From the NCBI GenBank assembly GCA_023374025.1, contig SIJG01000194.1:89209-153208 (forward strand): 64,000 nucleotides of DNA, given 5' to 3'. Below are positions 44,541-55,100 of this stretch, piece by piece. Position 1 is the first letter of the stretch, and each line of letters starts with the position of its first letter. This DNA comes from Heterodera schachtii. Taxonomy: Eukaryota > Nematoda > Chromadorea > Rhabditida > Heteroderidae. The notes below the pieces were generated by a model. That model worked only from the letters and a program-made list of their open reading frames with translations. It was not told where the DNA came from and ran no database searches. Both the position numbers and the translations under genes were made by a program.

Positions 44541-45858
44541 TTACTCATTGCCAGCAGAAGATGGCCCATTTATGATGCTTTGTCCGGCTTCTTCTTTTTC
44601 TGACGGTGGAGGAGACAATGGCCTTAATTAGGCGCAATTTTAATTATTTAAACAAAATCAAATGCCTTTTTTTATTGCTCACCCAATGCAATTAGTGCTA
44701 CTGAAAAGCCAAAATAACACACTGTTACAATTTTCATCCTTCTGAAGCTGAACAGCCACGGTCTCTCCAATAATTTTGCAACGCTTCATTATCCAACTGT
44801 TATCCTCCAAGTCATTTCCGTTTTCTTTGGCCAATGTCAGCTTTTCCTTTGTCCATTCGTTTACCAATTCAAATGGCACCATTGGCATTGACGTCGCACG
44901 AACAGTAAAATGAATTTCGTAACTGACCGAAGAAATGGCATTGGCACGGAGAAAATGCTAAGCAATTTGGAGGAAAAAAATCAGTGATTTGTCGAAATTA
45001 AGGCCACACCTCCTTGAAATTGTCGATCCAATCGAAGTTCGTTTGTTTGTTGTAATATTCGCAACGCAATCGCTTTGGTTGGCCATCTTTTCTCGGAGAG
45101 TGCAACCATTTGGACAATGCTTGGCCAGCAGAAATTGTTGAAATTGGCCCATCAAAACCATCACCAATTGCAACGGGCAACCGACCAAATGAATGGATTG
45201 AAATCAATTGGTTGAGATCAGTGAGAATTGTAGGCGAAGTAACACGATGCAAATAGTCCAAATGATCACCACGGGGAAAGCGCAAGTGGCGAATGCTTGT
45301 TGAAAAAATGGGCCAAATTTCACGAACAAAAATGTCCCAAATTGGCTGGCCATCCGTGGTGTGTGATGATGGAATCCACAAATGTAAATTGGTGCCTCTT
45401 TTGTCAAAAATTTGGTGATTTGAACGAAGAAAAGCGATGACGGAGTGATCGATGTAACTGTGAAAATGGGAAAGAATGTTTTTGTTGCCATAAAGCTCTG
45501 ATTTTTAATTACTCAATCCGAAGGTGCTTAAAACGGATTTTGCTGGGCAACGGATGGTTGGGCAATGGAAATGTCACATTGGCTTTGAACAATACAGACA
45601 GTTTCGGTTCTGGTCCTTTGTCCTTGTAAATTGCGAATCGTTTCCAATTGTCAATTCCCTTTTGCCATTAAAATGTTTGTCCACCAACGCATTGAAACGT
45701 GGCGAAAGAAGTGCCAATTTGAGGCCGAGTTGGGGACGGTCAAATGATGGGTAAATGTCCATCCAAACGTCATTGCAAATCCAACTGAATTGTGGAAACA
45801 ATTTAGCTAAATAATGCCGAATTTGTGTGACTTTTAAAATTAATTACCGTCGGTTCAT
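44541..45858 (-). pseudogene. F-box-like family, copy G, one frameshift
   Basis: Minus-strand exons 45858-45848, 45784-45513, 45457-45010, 44957-44683, 44622-44541. Splice sites and all other phases are normal, but exon 2 is 272 nt: one A is missing near 45647 compared with copy D, shifting the frame after KRELTI. Everything downstream is open in the expected frame, so this is a very recent disablement, an allele, or a sequencing/assembly error in an A-run. The region 44440-45100 is almost identical, inverted, to 49152-49830 in copy H. Confidence 0.7.
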
Positions 45859-46612
45859 TTTTGTGGCAATTAGAGTACAATTAGGGCGAATTCTGAATGA
45901 TTTCGTCGTCACAAAGGAAAGAATAATTGCAGAATTATTGCGTTCGAAAGTTTTATTTTTTCAAATGCGAGGCAAAGCGAAAAAACAAACATTTTTATAG
46001 CCATGAAAAAGGATTAATGAATGTTTTTGTATATTTTTGTTGGTAATCCTTCGGAATTTATGTCCGCCCGAAAAAAAAAATAAATAAAAATTTTCTTCCA
46101 AAATCACTTTTTCTATGGTAAAAAATGCACTGAATTTTATGTGTATGTAATTACAATAATTCATTAATTGTGAGTAATTCGTTGATAAAATGGATTTGGC
46201 AACACAATGAATGCCACGGCACAACAATTTTAGCCAAAATTTTGGAAAAGAAAAATTTTGAAAAAATCAAATACTTGACGAAAAAACATAGACAAAGTCA
46301 ATGATTTTTCAAAATTCGAGCTCGTGTTCTTTATCAGTGTTCGTACGGGGGACATTTTCGTACGAGTTCTTGTACAAGCGTCAGATTCGATTAGAAAAAC
46401 TTAAGAACTAATAGAACCAAAATTTATCATTTTTATTTCCCATTCATAAAATATAATGTAGAAAATTCATAAATCTAACAAAAATATGCACTGATAAAGA
46501 ACACGAGCTCGAATTTTGAAAAATCATTGATTTTTGTCTATGTTTTTTCGTCAAATTTTTATGAGCATTTTGAAATAGTTTTTCAAGTTTGGTAAAAGCT
46601 TTGACATTATAC
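45859..46612 (-). promoter_or_regulatory. Promoter of copy G and upstream family repeat
   Basis: Minus strand: CATGGCTATAAAAATGTTTG (about 45995) and the leader. Beyond it, TTTTTTTTTTCGGGCGGACA and GATAAAGAACACGAGCTCG blocks (46050-46340, repeated at 46490-46560) as upstream of D, H and J. Confidence 0.5.
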
Positions 46613-46702
46613 TAGGGCTCCCATCGTCCATGCTCCGTTTCAAGGACGGGTATGCCGATTTTCAAGGACGTCCTTGCCATTCAAGGACGAATGGGAGCCC
46701 TG
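46613..46702. mobile_element. 90-bp hAT-like MITE
   Basis: TAGGGCTCCCAT and ATGGGAGCCCTG ends with internal CAAGGACG repeats; the exact 8-bp duplication CATTATAC flanks both sides (46605-46612, 46703-46710). Confidence 0.8.
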
Positions 46703-46962
46703 CATTATACCGTAAATATTTCATAAGAAATGTCTGATGAGATTCAAACCTCTGTTTAAAAAAAATTTAATTTAAAGCACCGAACAAAGTCACCCGAAAG
46801 ATAAGAAACAGAAAAGATGACCTCGGCATTTTGTTTCTGTAAGCAATTCGACAGCAAAGTCGTCTGGAACTTTTTGAATGCCATTGACGAATTTCTGTTC
46901 CCGTTCGTCCTTGGGAAAGGCACTTTAAATAAAAGTTGAAAAAGGGCGTACTGTATATAAAA

Positions 46963-47013
46963 ATGTATTGTGATTTGTCTATTGTTTTGTGGCTAGTATG
47001 GGCTCAACTCGCG
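46963..47013 (+). other. Possible orphan signal-peptide exon
   Basis: ATG at 46963 encodes MYCDLSIVLWLVWAQLA with a GTGAGT donor after 47013. No continuing exon found; minisatellite-related DNA follows. Weak on its own. Confidence 0.3.
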
Positions 47014-47087
47014 GTGAGTCAGGAAACAGTTAATTTTTAAAATATTTTTATTTAATTTTTTCTTACAATGGAATAAAATATTGGCCC

Positions 47088-47345
47088 AAACATCGAAACC
47101 AAAATAGAATGTTTGGCAACAAACAAACACAACGACAATATTGGCTCAAACACCGAAAGCAAAATACAAATGTTTGGCACAATGTCGTCGGCACATTATT
47201 TGAAACGGTTTGGCCTGCCGCCGACGATGAAGCGACGCGAACGGCCAAAAATACCGTTTAGTCACAAGAAAACGCGGCCGGGAGGGCACGGGGGTCGCAC
47301 ATTCTCTACCGAATCCGCGATTCATTCGGCAAAAGTGTAAGAAAA
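47088..47345 (+). repeat. Minisatellite-linked element, copy 2
   Basis: About one and a half 60-bp units (TTTGGCAACAAACAAACACA), then the same flank as 14371-14620 up to AAAAAAGGGCAATTTGAATA. Shows that the unit existed in non-expanded form with the same neighbour. Confidence 0.6.
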
Positions 47346-47349
47346 AAGG

Positions 47350-47900
47350 GCAATTTGAATAGCAAGAAATCAATCGTAAATTAAATGATCATTAGAAATT
47401 GATTGCATCGTCGCACGCGGTTGGATGACGCGGAACTGACAAACAGTGCGCAGTGTTAACAGTCTAAAGCTGATTTTATCATCAGTCCAAGTTGTAAGAA
47501 TTAATTGAAATTTTGAACAAATACCTTAACTAAAGTCTAACAGTCTAAAAATTTCAAAATTTTTCGTTTATATGAATTTTTTTTGAGATCCTTCGTGTTA
47601 TATTTACGTGACTGCAATTAAAAAAGCAGGATTTGATTTCACTGTGGCACAACACAATAAATGCCATGGCACGATTTTAGCCAAAATTTTAGGATAAAAA
47701 TTTTAGAAAAATCAAGTACTTGACGAAAAAACATAGACAAAATCAATGATTTTTCAAAATCCGAGTTCGTATTCTTTATCAGCGTATTTTTTTATCATAG
47801 AAAAAGTGCTTTTGTACGAAAATTTTTATTTTTTTTTTCGGGCGGACATAAATTCAGAAGGATTTACCAACAAAAGATAGAAAAAACTTCATCAATTCAC
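47350..47900. other. Non-coding, family-linked upstream repeat
   Basis: 47640-47800 repeats the block upstream of D, G and J. The rest is AT-rich, unassigned. Confidence 0.4.
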
Positions 47901-47904
47901 TTTT

Positions 47905-48047
47905 CATGACTATAAAAATGTTTGTTTTTTCGCTTTGCCTCGCATTTGAAAAATAATAAAAGTTTCTAACGCAATAATTCTGCAATTCTTCCTTCCCTTT
48001 GTGACATCATTCGGAAGTCGGCCAAATTGTGCTCTAATTGCCACAAA
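47905..48047 (+). promoter_or_regulatory. Promoter and leader of copy H
   Basis: CATGACTATAAAAATGTTTG (TATA) is about 135 bp before the start codon, then CGCATTTGAAAAATAATAAA, AACGCAATAATTCTGCAATT and ATCATTCGGAAGTCGGCCAA. This is the best preserved example of the family promoter. Confidence 0.6.
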
Positions 48048-49702
48048 ATGAACAGACGGTAATGAATTTTTGAAAATTCACAAATTCATCATTTATTAAC
48101 TAAACTTTTTTCCCATTTCAGTTGGATTTGCAACGACGTTTGGATGGACATTTTGCCATGTTTTGACCGTCCTCAACTCGGCCTCAAATTGGCATTGCTT
48201 TCGCCACGTTTCGATGCGTTGGTGGACAAACATTTCGATGGCAAAAGAGAATTGACAATTTGGAGATCAATCGCAATTCGTCGCAAGGACAGTGTCACAA
48301 CAGAGGCGGCGTCACCAGAATTATCTGCGATTATCGACGAAGCCAATTCTTTAATATTTCCATTGCCGGACCGTCCGTTGCCCAGCAAAATGCGTTTTAA
48401 GCGCCTTCAGATTGAGTAATTAAAATCATAACTCTCACAAAAAAGCATTCATTCCATTTTCAGTTACATCGATCACTCCGTCATCGCTTTTCTTCGTGCC
48501 AATCACCAAATTTTCGACAAAAAAGGCACCAATTTACAGTTGTCAGTTCCTTCTTCACAAACCATGGATGACTATCACCAGATTTGGGATGTTTTTGCCC
48601 GTGAAATTTGGCCCATTTTTTCGACAAACATTCGCCACTTGGACTTTAACGATGGTAATCATTTGGACAATTTGCTTCGTCACACTTCGCCGACAATTCT
48701 CATCGATCTGTTGAATCTGAATTCTATCGATTTGTTTGATTTGTTGCCCGATTCGATTGGTGATGGTTTTGATGGGCCAGATGGAACTAATGGCCAATTG
48801 TTGTCCAAATGGTTGCATATTCCGAGAAAAGATGGACAACCCAAGCGATTGCGTTGCGGTGTTTACAGCGAACAATGGCTCACTGATTGGGTCAACGATT
48901 TCAAGGAGGTGTGGTCCGGAAAGGGGGGGGCGGGGAGCAGGACAAAACGTCGCCGAAATATTTTTTTAATTTTGGAAAATGAAGAAATTCTAATCTAATT
49001 CGAAAAAAAATTTTGTATTTCCGACGCTTCTGAGGCCAAATATTGTTGTTTTCCAAATTGTTTAGCAATTTCTTCGTGCCAATGCCATTTCTTCGGTCAG
49101 TTACGAAATTCATTTTACTGTTCGTGCGACGTCAATGCCAATGGTGCCATTTGAATTAGATGGCCAACCAAAGCGATTGCGTTGCGAATATTACAACAAA
49201 CAAACGAACTTCGATTGGATCGACAATTTCAAGGAGGTGTGGCCTTAATTTCGACAAATCACTGATTTTTTTCCTCCAAATTGCTTAGCATTTTCTCCGT
49301 GCCAATGCCATTTCTTCGGTCAGTTACGAAATTCATTTTACTGTTCGTGCGACGTCAATGCCAATGGTGCCATTTGAATTGGTAAACGAATGGACAAAGG
49401 AAAAGCTGACATTGGCCAAAGAAAACGGAAATGACTTGGAGGATAACAGTTGGATAATGAAGCGTTGCAAAATTATTGGAGAGACCGTGGCTGTTCAGCT
49501 TCAGAAGGATGAAAATTGTAACAGTGTGTTATTTTGGCTTTTCAGTAGCACTAATTGCATTGGGTGAGCAATAAAAAAAGGCATTTGATTTTGTTTAAAT
49601 AATTAAAATTGCGCCTAATTAAGGCCATTGTCTCCTCCACCGACAAAAGAAGAAGAAGCCGGACAAAGCATCACAAAAGGGGCGTCTTCTGCTGACAAAT
49701 GA
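48048..49702 (+). CDS. F-box-like family protein, copy H, with an extra chimeric exon
   Basis: Exons 48048-48058, 48122-48415, 48464-48908, 49066-49236, 49289-49563, 49624-49702; 424 residues, in phase throughout. The fourth exon (57 codons, residues about 251-307) is a hybrid: its first half is the start of a normal exon 4 (QFLRANAISSVSYEIHFTVR to VPFEL), its second half is the end of an exon 3 (DGQPKRLRCEYYNKQTNFDW to FKE). A normal intron 3 and full exon 4 follow. Length is a multiple of three with phase 0 at both ends, so the reading frame survives. The second half onward matches copy G. First exon ATGAACAGACG still gives MNRR. Confidence 0.7.
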
Positions 49703-49940
49703 GTGACGGACAAAAGAACAAAAACAGTGATCAGCCGCAGAAGAAGAAATGGATTAATTAAGAAAATGATAGACCGATCATAATTTATCAGTAATAAATG
49801 TATATTTATGGAGAAAAACCTCTCAAATATATGTAAATAAATCGGATGTATAAAAACTGCAAAAAATGTATTAAAAAAACATAAAATTTTAAAACTTGCA
49901 CAAAGAAAATTGATTTTCGCGATCGCTGATCACTAAAAAT
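49703..49940 (+). terminator. 3' UTR of copy H
   Basis: Conserved 3' block; AAATAAATCGGATGTATAAA near 49834. Matches the inverted 3' flank of copy G to about 49830. Confidence 0.5.
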
Positions 49941-50111
49941 TAGAGTTGTATGGGAACGGGAATTTGGGGCACCGGGACTTTTTGGGTTGAAAAACCGGGA
50001 ATTTTTGGCTGGGAAAACCGGGAAAAAAGCCGGAAATTTCCCGGTCCCGGTCAAAACCGGGACCTTAGTACTCAGTAGTCTGCTACCCGGTTCCAGTCCC
50101 GTACAACTCTA
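49941..50111. mobile_element. 171-bp hAT-like MITE
   Basis: Ends TAGAGTTGTA(T/C)GGGA; the interior has GGGACC/CCGGGA repeats and the GTACTCAGTAG stretch also seen in the 99-bp MITE at 35176. Exact 8-bp duplication CTAAAAAT on both sides. Confidence 0.8.
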
Positions 50112-51033
50112 CTAAAAATAATAAATAAATATGTATTTACAAAAAAATATTTTTCTGAAAATTTTCCGAGCAATTCCGAATTCCGGACCTGAATTCGAAT
50201 AAAAAATCAAAAACTTAAATTTTCGAATTTCGCATTTCTTATTCAAAAGTAATTCTAAAACACGGAAACATTCTGAAAGCTATCAATCTTGCAACCAAAG
50301 ATCATTTAAGGCGTTTTTAGACGAAAATTGCTAAATTTTAAAATTTGAGTTTTCGACTTTTTGTTCGAATTCGGAATTAGCCGAAATGGATGTGAACCCG
50401 TCGGTGTTGTTAGACTATTTCTTTTTTTGTTTCTTTGTCAACCAAATCCAACAATCTCAGTATCATTCGAAAGCTCCTTTACATGCTCTATTAGCCTACA
50501 AAAAGCAAAAAGATTTTTTGGCTTGTGAAAAAGTTATTAAAAATTTCGAATTTTTTTTCGCAATTTTCACATTACCATAATTTTTTTGTTAATTATCCGA
50601 ATCGCGAAGCATTAGCTTAGAAACAACATCTAAACATGTTAAGCTTTCGAATGATACCAGCAAATGTTGGATTTGATTGACAAACAAAATTTCTAATCTT
50701 TTACAAATGAAAGTTGGATAAAAATTATCCGTCCAATTGATTATTTATTTATTTGATTGATTGGTGGAGAATAAAGTAAAATGCCCATCAAATAAATGGT
50801 CATCATTTTGCAAATATTCTCTTCCTATTGCGTTCCTTCTATTCCAATGCACTGCCTTTTCTTCCCTTTTTCTGCTTGCCGTTGACATTAGTCAAAAACC
50901 ATTAAAATGGGCGTTAGTCAAAAAATCATAAATTTAAACAATTTTTTCATATAACTTTGCTTAAAATCAACCAAATTTTTAATTCTTTATATCATTCAAT
51001 AGCCTTAGTTGTTTTTTATTAGCATGCAAAATT
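50112..51033. other. Non-coding, dispersed repeats
   Basis: Arms of the GTCGAAAATTC family (50160-50230 and 50330-50390), a TATCATTCGA inverted pair (50455 and 50650), and the GATTATTTATTTATTTGATT block (50730-50800). The stretch 50390-50870 is closely repeated at 61930-62570. No gene. Confidence 0.45.
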
Positions 51034-52735
51034 TGGAATTTATTGAGAAAACTCCCTAGAAGAAATTCGACATCGCCTGATGGCATCCCTTATATATTAT
51101 TAAAAGAATGCGCATTACCTTTGGCACCCATACTAACTGAACTCTTTAGAATAATTTTAGATTCATCTAAAATCCCTGAAATATGGAAAACATCCATAAT
51201 TATTCCTATCTTCAAAAAAGGAGAGACAGATAATCCCATAAATTATCGCCCCATTTCTCTGACTTGCACTTTATGCAGGGTAATGGAAAAAGTAATAAAG
51301 CTGGAAATACTTAAATTTTTGAATAAAAATCAATTTTTTAGTCCTTTTCAATTTGGATTCCTTAGACAAAGATCCACCACAACACAACTGTTATCAACTT
51401 TAAATGATTTTTATAGATCGATAGAAAATAAAAGTTGTGTTGATGTGATATATATTGATATTTCTAAAGCTTTTGATAGTGTTCCAATTGAATTACTTCT
51501 ACAAAAGCTTAAAAATATCGGTATTAATGGTAAGATTCATAACTTTATCAAAAATTTCTTAAGTGACCGTTCATTCAGAGTTAAAATCTCTGAACAGTAT
51601 TCAAATTCAAAAAACATTTATAGTGGGGTGCCGCAAGGTAGTGTCTTAGGCCCTTTGCTTTTTCTTATTTTTATTAATGATCTCCCGAATAATTTGCCTA
51701 AGAATGTTGGTATTAAGATGTTTGCTGATGATATTAAAATTTACATTGAGCATAAATGATAAAAATAGAGAGAATTTATCTTCCGCGCTTGAGGCTATAA
51801 ATAAATGGTCAAAAAATAATGGCCTAAAAATATCAATAGAAAAAACAATGGTCCTTTACTTGGGTGAAAATAACACAAAATTTACTTATTTTCTTGATGG
51901 CGAACCATTGCCAGAAACAAAATGTGTAAGGGATTTGGGCATTTTAATCGATCAAAAATTTTGCTTTTCTAACCATATTAATAAAATTTAAAAAATTCAT
52001 ATTTTTTTTGTTTTCAGCTTCTCCGAGCGTTAAAAACTCGGAAGCTTGAAACATTAATTTCGGCATATAAAAGCCGTATCAGATCACAGTTAGAATACGC
52101 CACAGAAATTTGGAATCCATTAAAAAAAGAAAATATCCGCAAAATTGAAGCAGTCCAAAAATTTTTTACAAGAAAAGCCTTCAAAAAATGTGGGCTTGTT
52201 CCCATGCCGTATGAAGAAAGATTAAATCTTTGCGGAATTAAGACATTGGAAATTAGGCGCAAAATTAATGATATTACAACTACTTTTAAAATCCTAAAAA
52301 AACATACACATCTTAAACCATCTAACTTTTTTGCTGTTGCTAAACGGGCTATTCGCAAACCCTTTTTATTACAAAATAGGATATATATTACAAAAACAAA
52401 AAATAATTTTTTTAATAGGGTTATTAATTCATGGAATTTATTACCGAAAAATATTATGGAAATAAATGACCCCAAAAAATTCCGAGAAATTGCAAAAGGA
52501 ATAATTAAGCAATAATGCATTTTTTCCCTATTGAGAGGTGTGATTTTAATTCATTGATATTTACTGTTTATTTAAATTGACATTTGTTTTGTGATTTGAC
52601 ATTTATTTTGTGATTTTTGACTACCATTTATATTTTATTTTCGTTTCATTTATTTTGTTTTATGCCACTGTTAGAGTGCATAGCACCTTGTGGTTTGTTC
52701 GATAAATAAAAAAAAAAAAAAAAAAAAAAAAAACT
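51034..52735 (+). mobile_element. 5'-truncated non-LTR retrotransposon (LINE), decayed
   Basis: Reverse transcriptase from 51034: SPDGIPYILLKECALPLAPI, YRPISLTCTLCRVMEKVI, YIDISKAFDSVP, GVPQGSVLGPLLFLIFINDL and the catalytic FADD (about 51722). A frameshift near 51750, a stop at 51989 and a disrupted stretch to 52015 break it; the C-terminal part (RRALKTRK-like, RIRSQLEYATEIWNP, then a basic region ending at 52515) is otherwise open. A 3' UTR and a ~30-bp poly(A) run end it (52702-52733). No endonuclease domain. Motif set fits the Jockey/CR1 group. Dead copy. Confidence 0.85.
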
Positions 52736-53200
52736 TGGTTTTTTTGGGAGCCCCGACATTCACGGTCTTTGGTTCATTAGGATAAATAATTTGTTGTTTG
52801 AAAATTTTTAGTTTGAAAATTTTCATTAATTTAATTATGCTTTAACTTTTGGATTTTATTAAATAAAAAACAAAATAAAAATTTAATTTTGTGTTATTTT
52901 CAATTGAAATAAATTAAAATTTGAATTTTTAAAAAATTTTTTGAATTTTTTTGAATTTTTAAAAAGTCCCAGTTGGTCCCGGTTCCCGGTCCCGAAAAAA
53001 ATTGAGGTCCCGGTCCCGGTTTCTCAGGTCCCGGCAAGTCCCGGTCCCGGTTTTGCCCAAAATTCCCGGTCCCGTCGCACTCTATGAAAAAGTTATTATG
53101 TAACAAAAAATTTAAAAAATTCGAATTTTTTTCGCAATTTTCACATTATACATAATTTTTTTGTTAATTGTCGAATCGCGAAGCATTAGCTTAGAAACGG
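52736..53200. repeat. Interrupted repeat with a GGGACC element end
   Basis: 52965-53086 contains GGTCCCGGTTCCCGGTCCCG and ends CCGTCGCACTCTA, one end of the GGGACC MITE family; the other end is not clear. GAAAAAGTTATTATGTAACA at about 53087-53106 is the empty form of the 62075 MITE site. Confidence 0.5.
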
Positions 53201-53204
53201 GTCG

Positions 53205-53830
53205 GGGTCACTTTGGCGCGGGTATTTTGGCGCGAGGTTTTTTTGGCGCGAGCTTTTTTGGCGCGGCCGTTTTGGCGCCCTATATAAACTGGCTTTTTTG
53301 GCGCCGTAACAATTTTTTAAAAAAATTTTCAAAATTTGGAACTAACCCTGTAAAAATCAGTTTTTTCCTGCTGTGAACTACCACCATATGATGGAATTTT
53401 GCTAAAAAGTAAAAGTTTTATTTCATAAAGTATTGTGACCATCGGAATACCGTGTCGGGTTTCGAATTTTCGAGTCAAAATCCAGTATACTTGTTCGAAT
53501 TTTAGTCCGGGGTTCGTAATTAGTCAAATCTATGATCAGATTATGATCAACACCCTCGAAAACCACCCGAATGGTAATTTTGAACAGAAATATAAAAGTT
53601 AAATTAGGCACCACAATTCAGCGCCATTGCTAGCAATTGCATTAGAATGGTACTTTGAAAGAAAATGGCTTATTATTATGCACAAAGAAAGACAAATTAA
53701 AAATTATTTTGAAAATTTTTGGAGATTTTTTAACACTGGCGCCAAAAAAGCCATTTTAAATAGGGCGCCAAAATGGCCGCGCCAAAATGTCCCGCGCCAA
53801 AAAAGCTCGCGCCAAAAAAGCTCGAAGGCG
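53205..53830. repeat. GGCGCC foldback element, copy 2
   Basis: The left arm (TTTGGCGCGGGTATTTTGGC, GCGGCCGTTTTGGCGCCCTA) and right arm (TAGGGCGCCAAAATGGCCGC, CGCGCCAAAAAAGCTCGC) are inverted over roughly 90 bp. The interior matches 23040-23460. Confidence 0.65.
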
Positions 53831-53869
53831 AACAAAATTCAAAAATTATTTTGGATAAAATGTAATTTT

Positions 53870-54412
53870 TAGGACTGTTAAAAATATGTACAAAAAGTGG
53901 TCCAAATATGTACATAAATATCTAAGAAAAATCCCAAAATATGTACAAAAAACCCCAAATATATAAATAAAAATTTTTTAATGGTATTTTTTGGGAAAGA
54001 AATTCCCCGTAAAGTATGAAATAGCCACAAAATGACATAAAAATTGCTTTTTTTTTTTTTGGTATTTTTAGGCAACATTTTCAAACTTATTTTTTCTTTA
54101 TAAATTTTCAAAATATGTAAAAAAAAAATGAAAATATGTACAAAAATATTTGCCGAAATTTTGGATTTTTTTTTGAGGATTTCCAAAAATTTTCGTAAAA
54201 AATACTCAAAATATGTAAAAAAAATGATATATATAAAAAATCCGAAATATGTACAAATATGTAAGAAAATCCCGAAATATGTAAAAATATGTAAATAAAA
54301 GTCCCGGTTTTTGTTCGCAAACACAAAAAAGAAAGTGTTTTTCCTACTAATTAGAGCATGGAGAAGCCAGGAAAAAATATATGTATTTACATAAAAATAG
54401 CAGCCCTATTCG
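53870..54412. mobile_element. ATATGTAC-rich TIR element
   Basis: Imperfect inverted ends: TAGGACTGTTAAAAATATGT on the left and AAAAATAGCAGCCCTA on the right. Subterminal AAATATGTACAAA repeats resemble, but differ from, the ATATGG elements. No clear target duplication. Its right end abuts the ORF1-like fragment. Confidence 0.5.
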
Positions 54413-54836
54413 ACTGGGACGGTACGACCAAAAACGAACAACACCACGCCCACTCAAGGTGGTCATGCCAACACCCACACACCAACACGTGGCACTCGGA
54501 GGATGGAAGCGCGAGCGTGCTCGACTCCGTTCCCAACAGAACATGGCCCGCCTGTTCGTCCGCCCAGCGTTGACCAAAGAACAGCTCAAGAAGGAGTACG
54601 AAGAACGCGTCCGAAAACGTCAACAAATCCCAGCTCCCGTGGCGCCAGCAGTGCAGCTCCCACAGACAAATGCCCCGACTCCCGTCAACGAAGTCGAACC
54701 AGAACAAAAGAAGGCCAGCGAAGACACTTCAAAATCATCGCAGTTTGACAAAGCAATGCAAAACGAAATTGACAGAGCTCTCCTCCAAATTCAATCCTTT
54801 CAAAAAGAACTCACCCATCTTGTCAAAAAAAAATAG
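54413..54836 (+). mobile_element. ORF1-type LINE protein fragment
   Basis: Frame continuous from PIRLGRYDQKRTTPRPLKVV through RLFVRPALTKEQLKKEYEER to a Lys-rich end at 54836. The order RLG..RPRPLKV..., ...FVRPxLTKEQ...EYEER resembles the RNA-binding ORF1 proteins of LINEs, by memory of the motif pattern. The first in-frame ATG of the fragment proper is at 54465. The C-terminal 40 residues look coiled-coil forming (FDKAMQNEIDRALLQIQSFQ). No reverse transcriptase follows; a 3' UTR with TAATAAAGTTAAAAGTTAAA comes next. Could also be an unrelated basic protein. Confidence 0.5.
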
Positions 54837-54837
54837 T

Positions 54838-55100
54838 TCTGCAGACCTCCAGCTATTTCTTTAAAATTCCTCAAAAACCAAATTTTCTCCAGTTTCCCTT
54901 TGCTGGAGGTCTGACTTTTCTACTTTTTTCTTCTCCAATCCAAATTCAATTGTCGTCGATCCCTTTTACCCATTTGACTCATTTCATCTTTTCAAATGTA
55001 TTCGTCTTCTATTACTTTTATCAATTATTTAATCTAACGTGTAAGTGGTCACCCCTTCGTTAGATATTTTTATTTCTTAATAAAGTTAAAAGTTAAAGAA
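54838..55100 (+). other. 3' UTR-like tail with a hairpin
   Basis: GCAGACCTCCAGC (54841) and GCTGGAGGTCTG (54902) can pair across about 50 nt. The tail ends in a short AAAGTTAAAAGTTAAAG repeat, as LINE 3' ends often do. Confidence 0.45.

Noticed and set aside
53878..54326. 148-residue minus-strand ORF rich in Phe/Ile/Tyr
   Set aside because: Made of ATATGTAC repeats within a TIR element.
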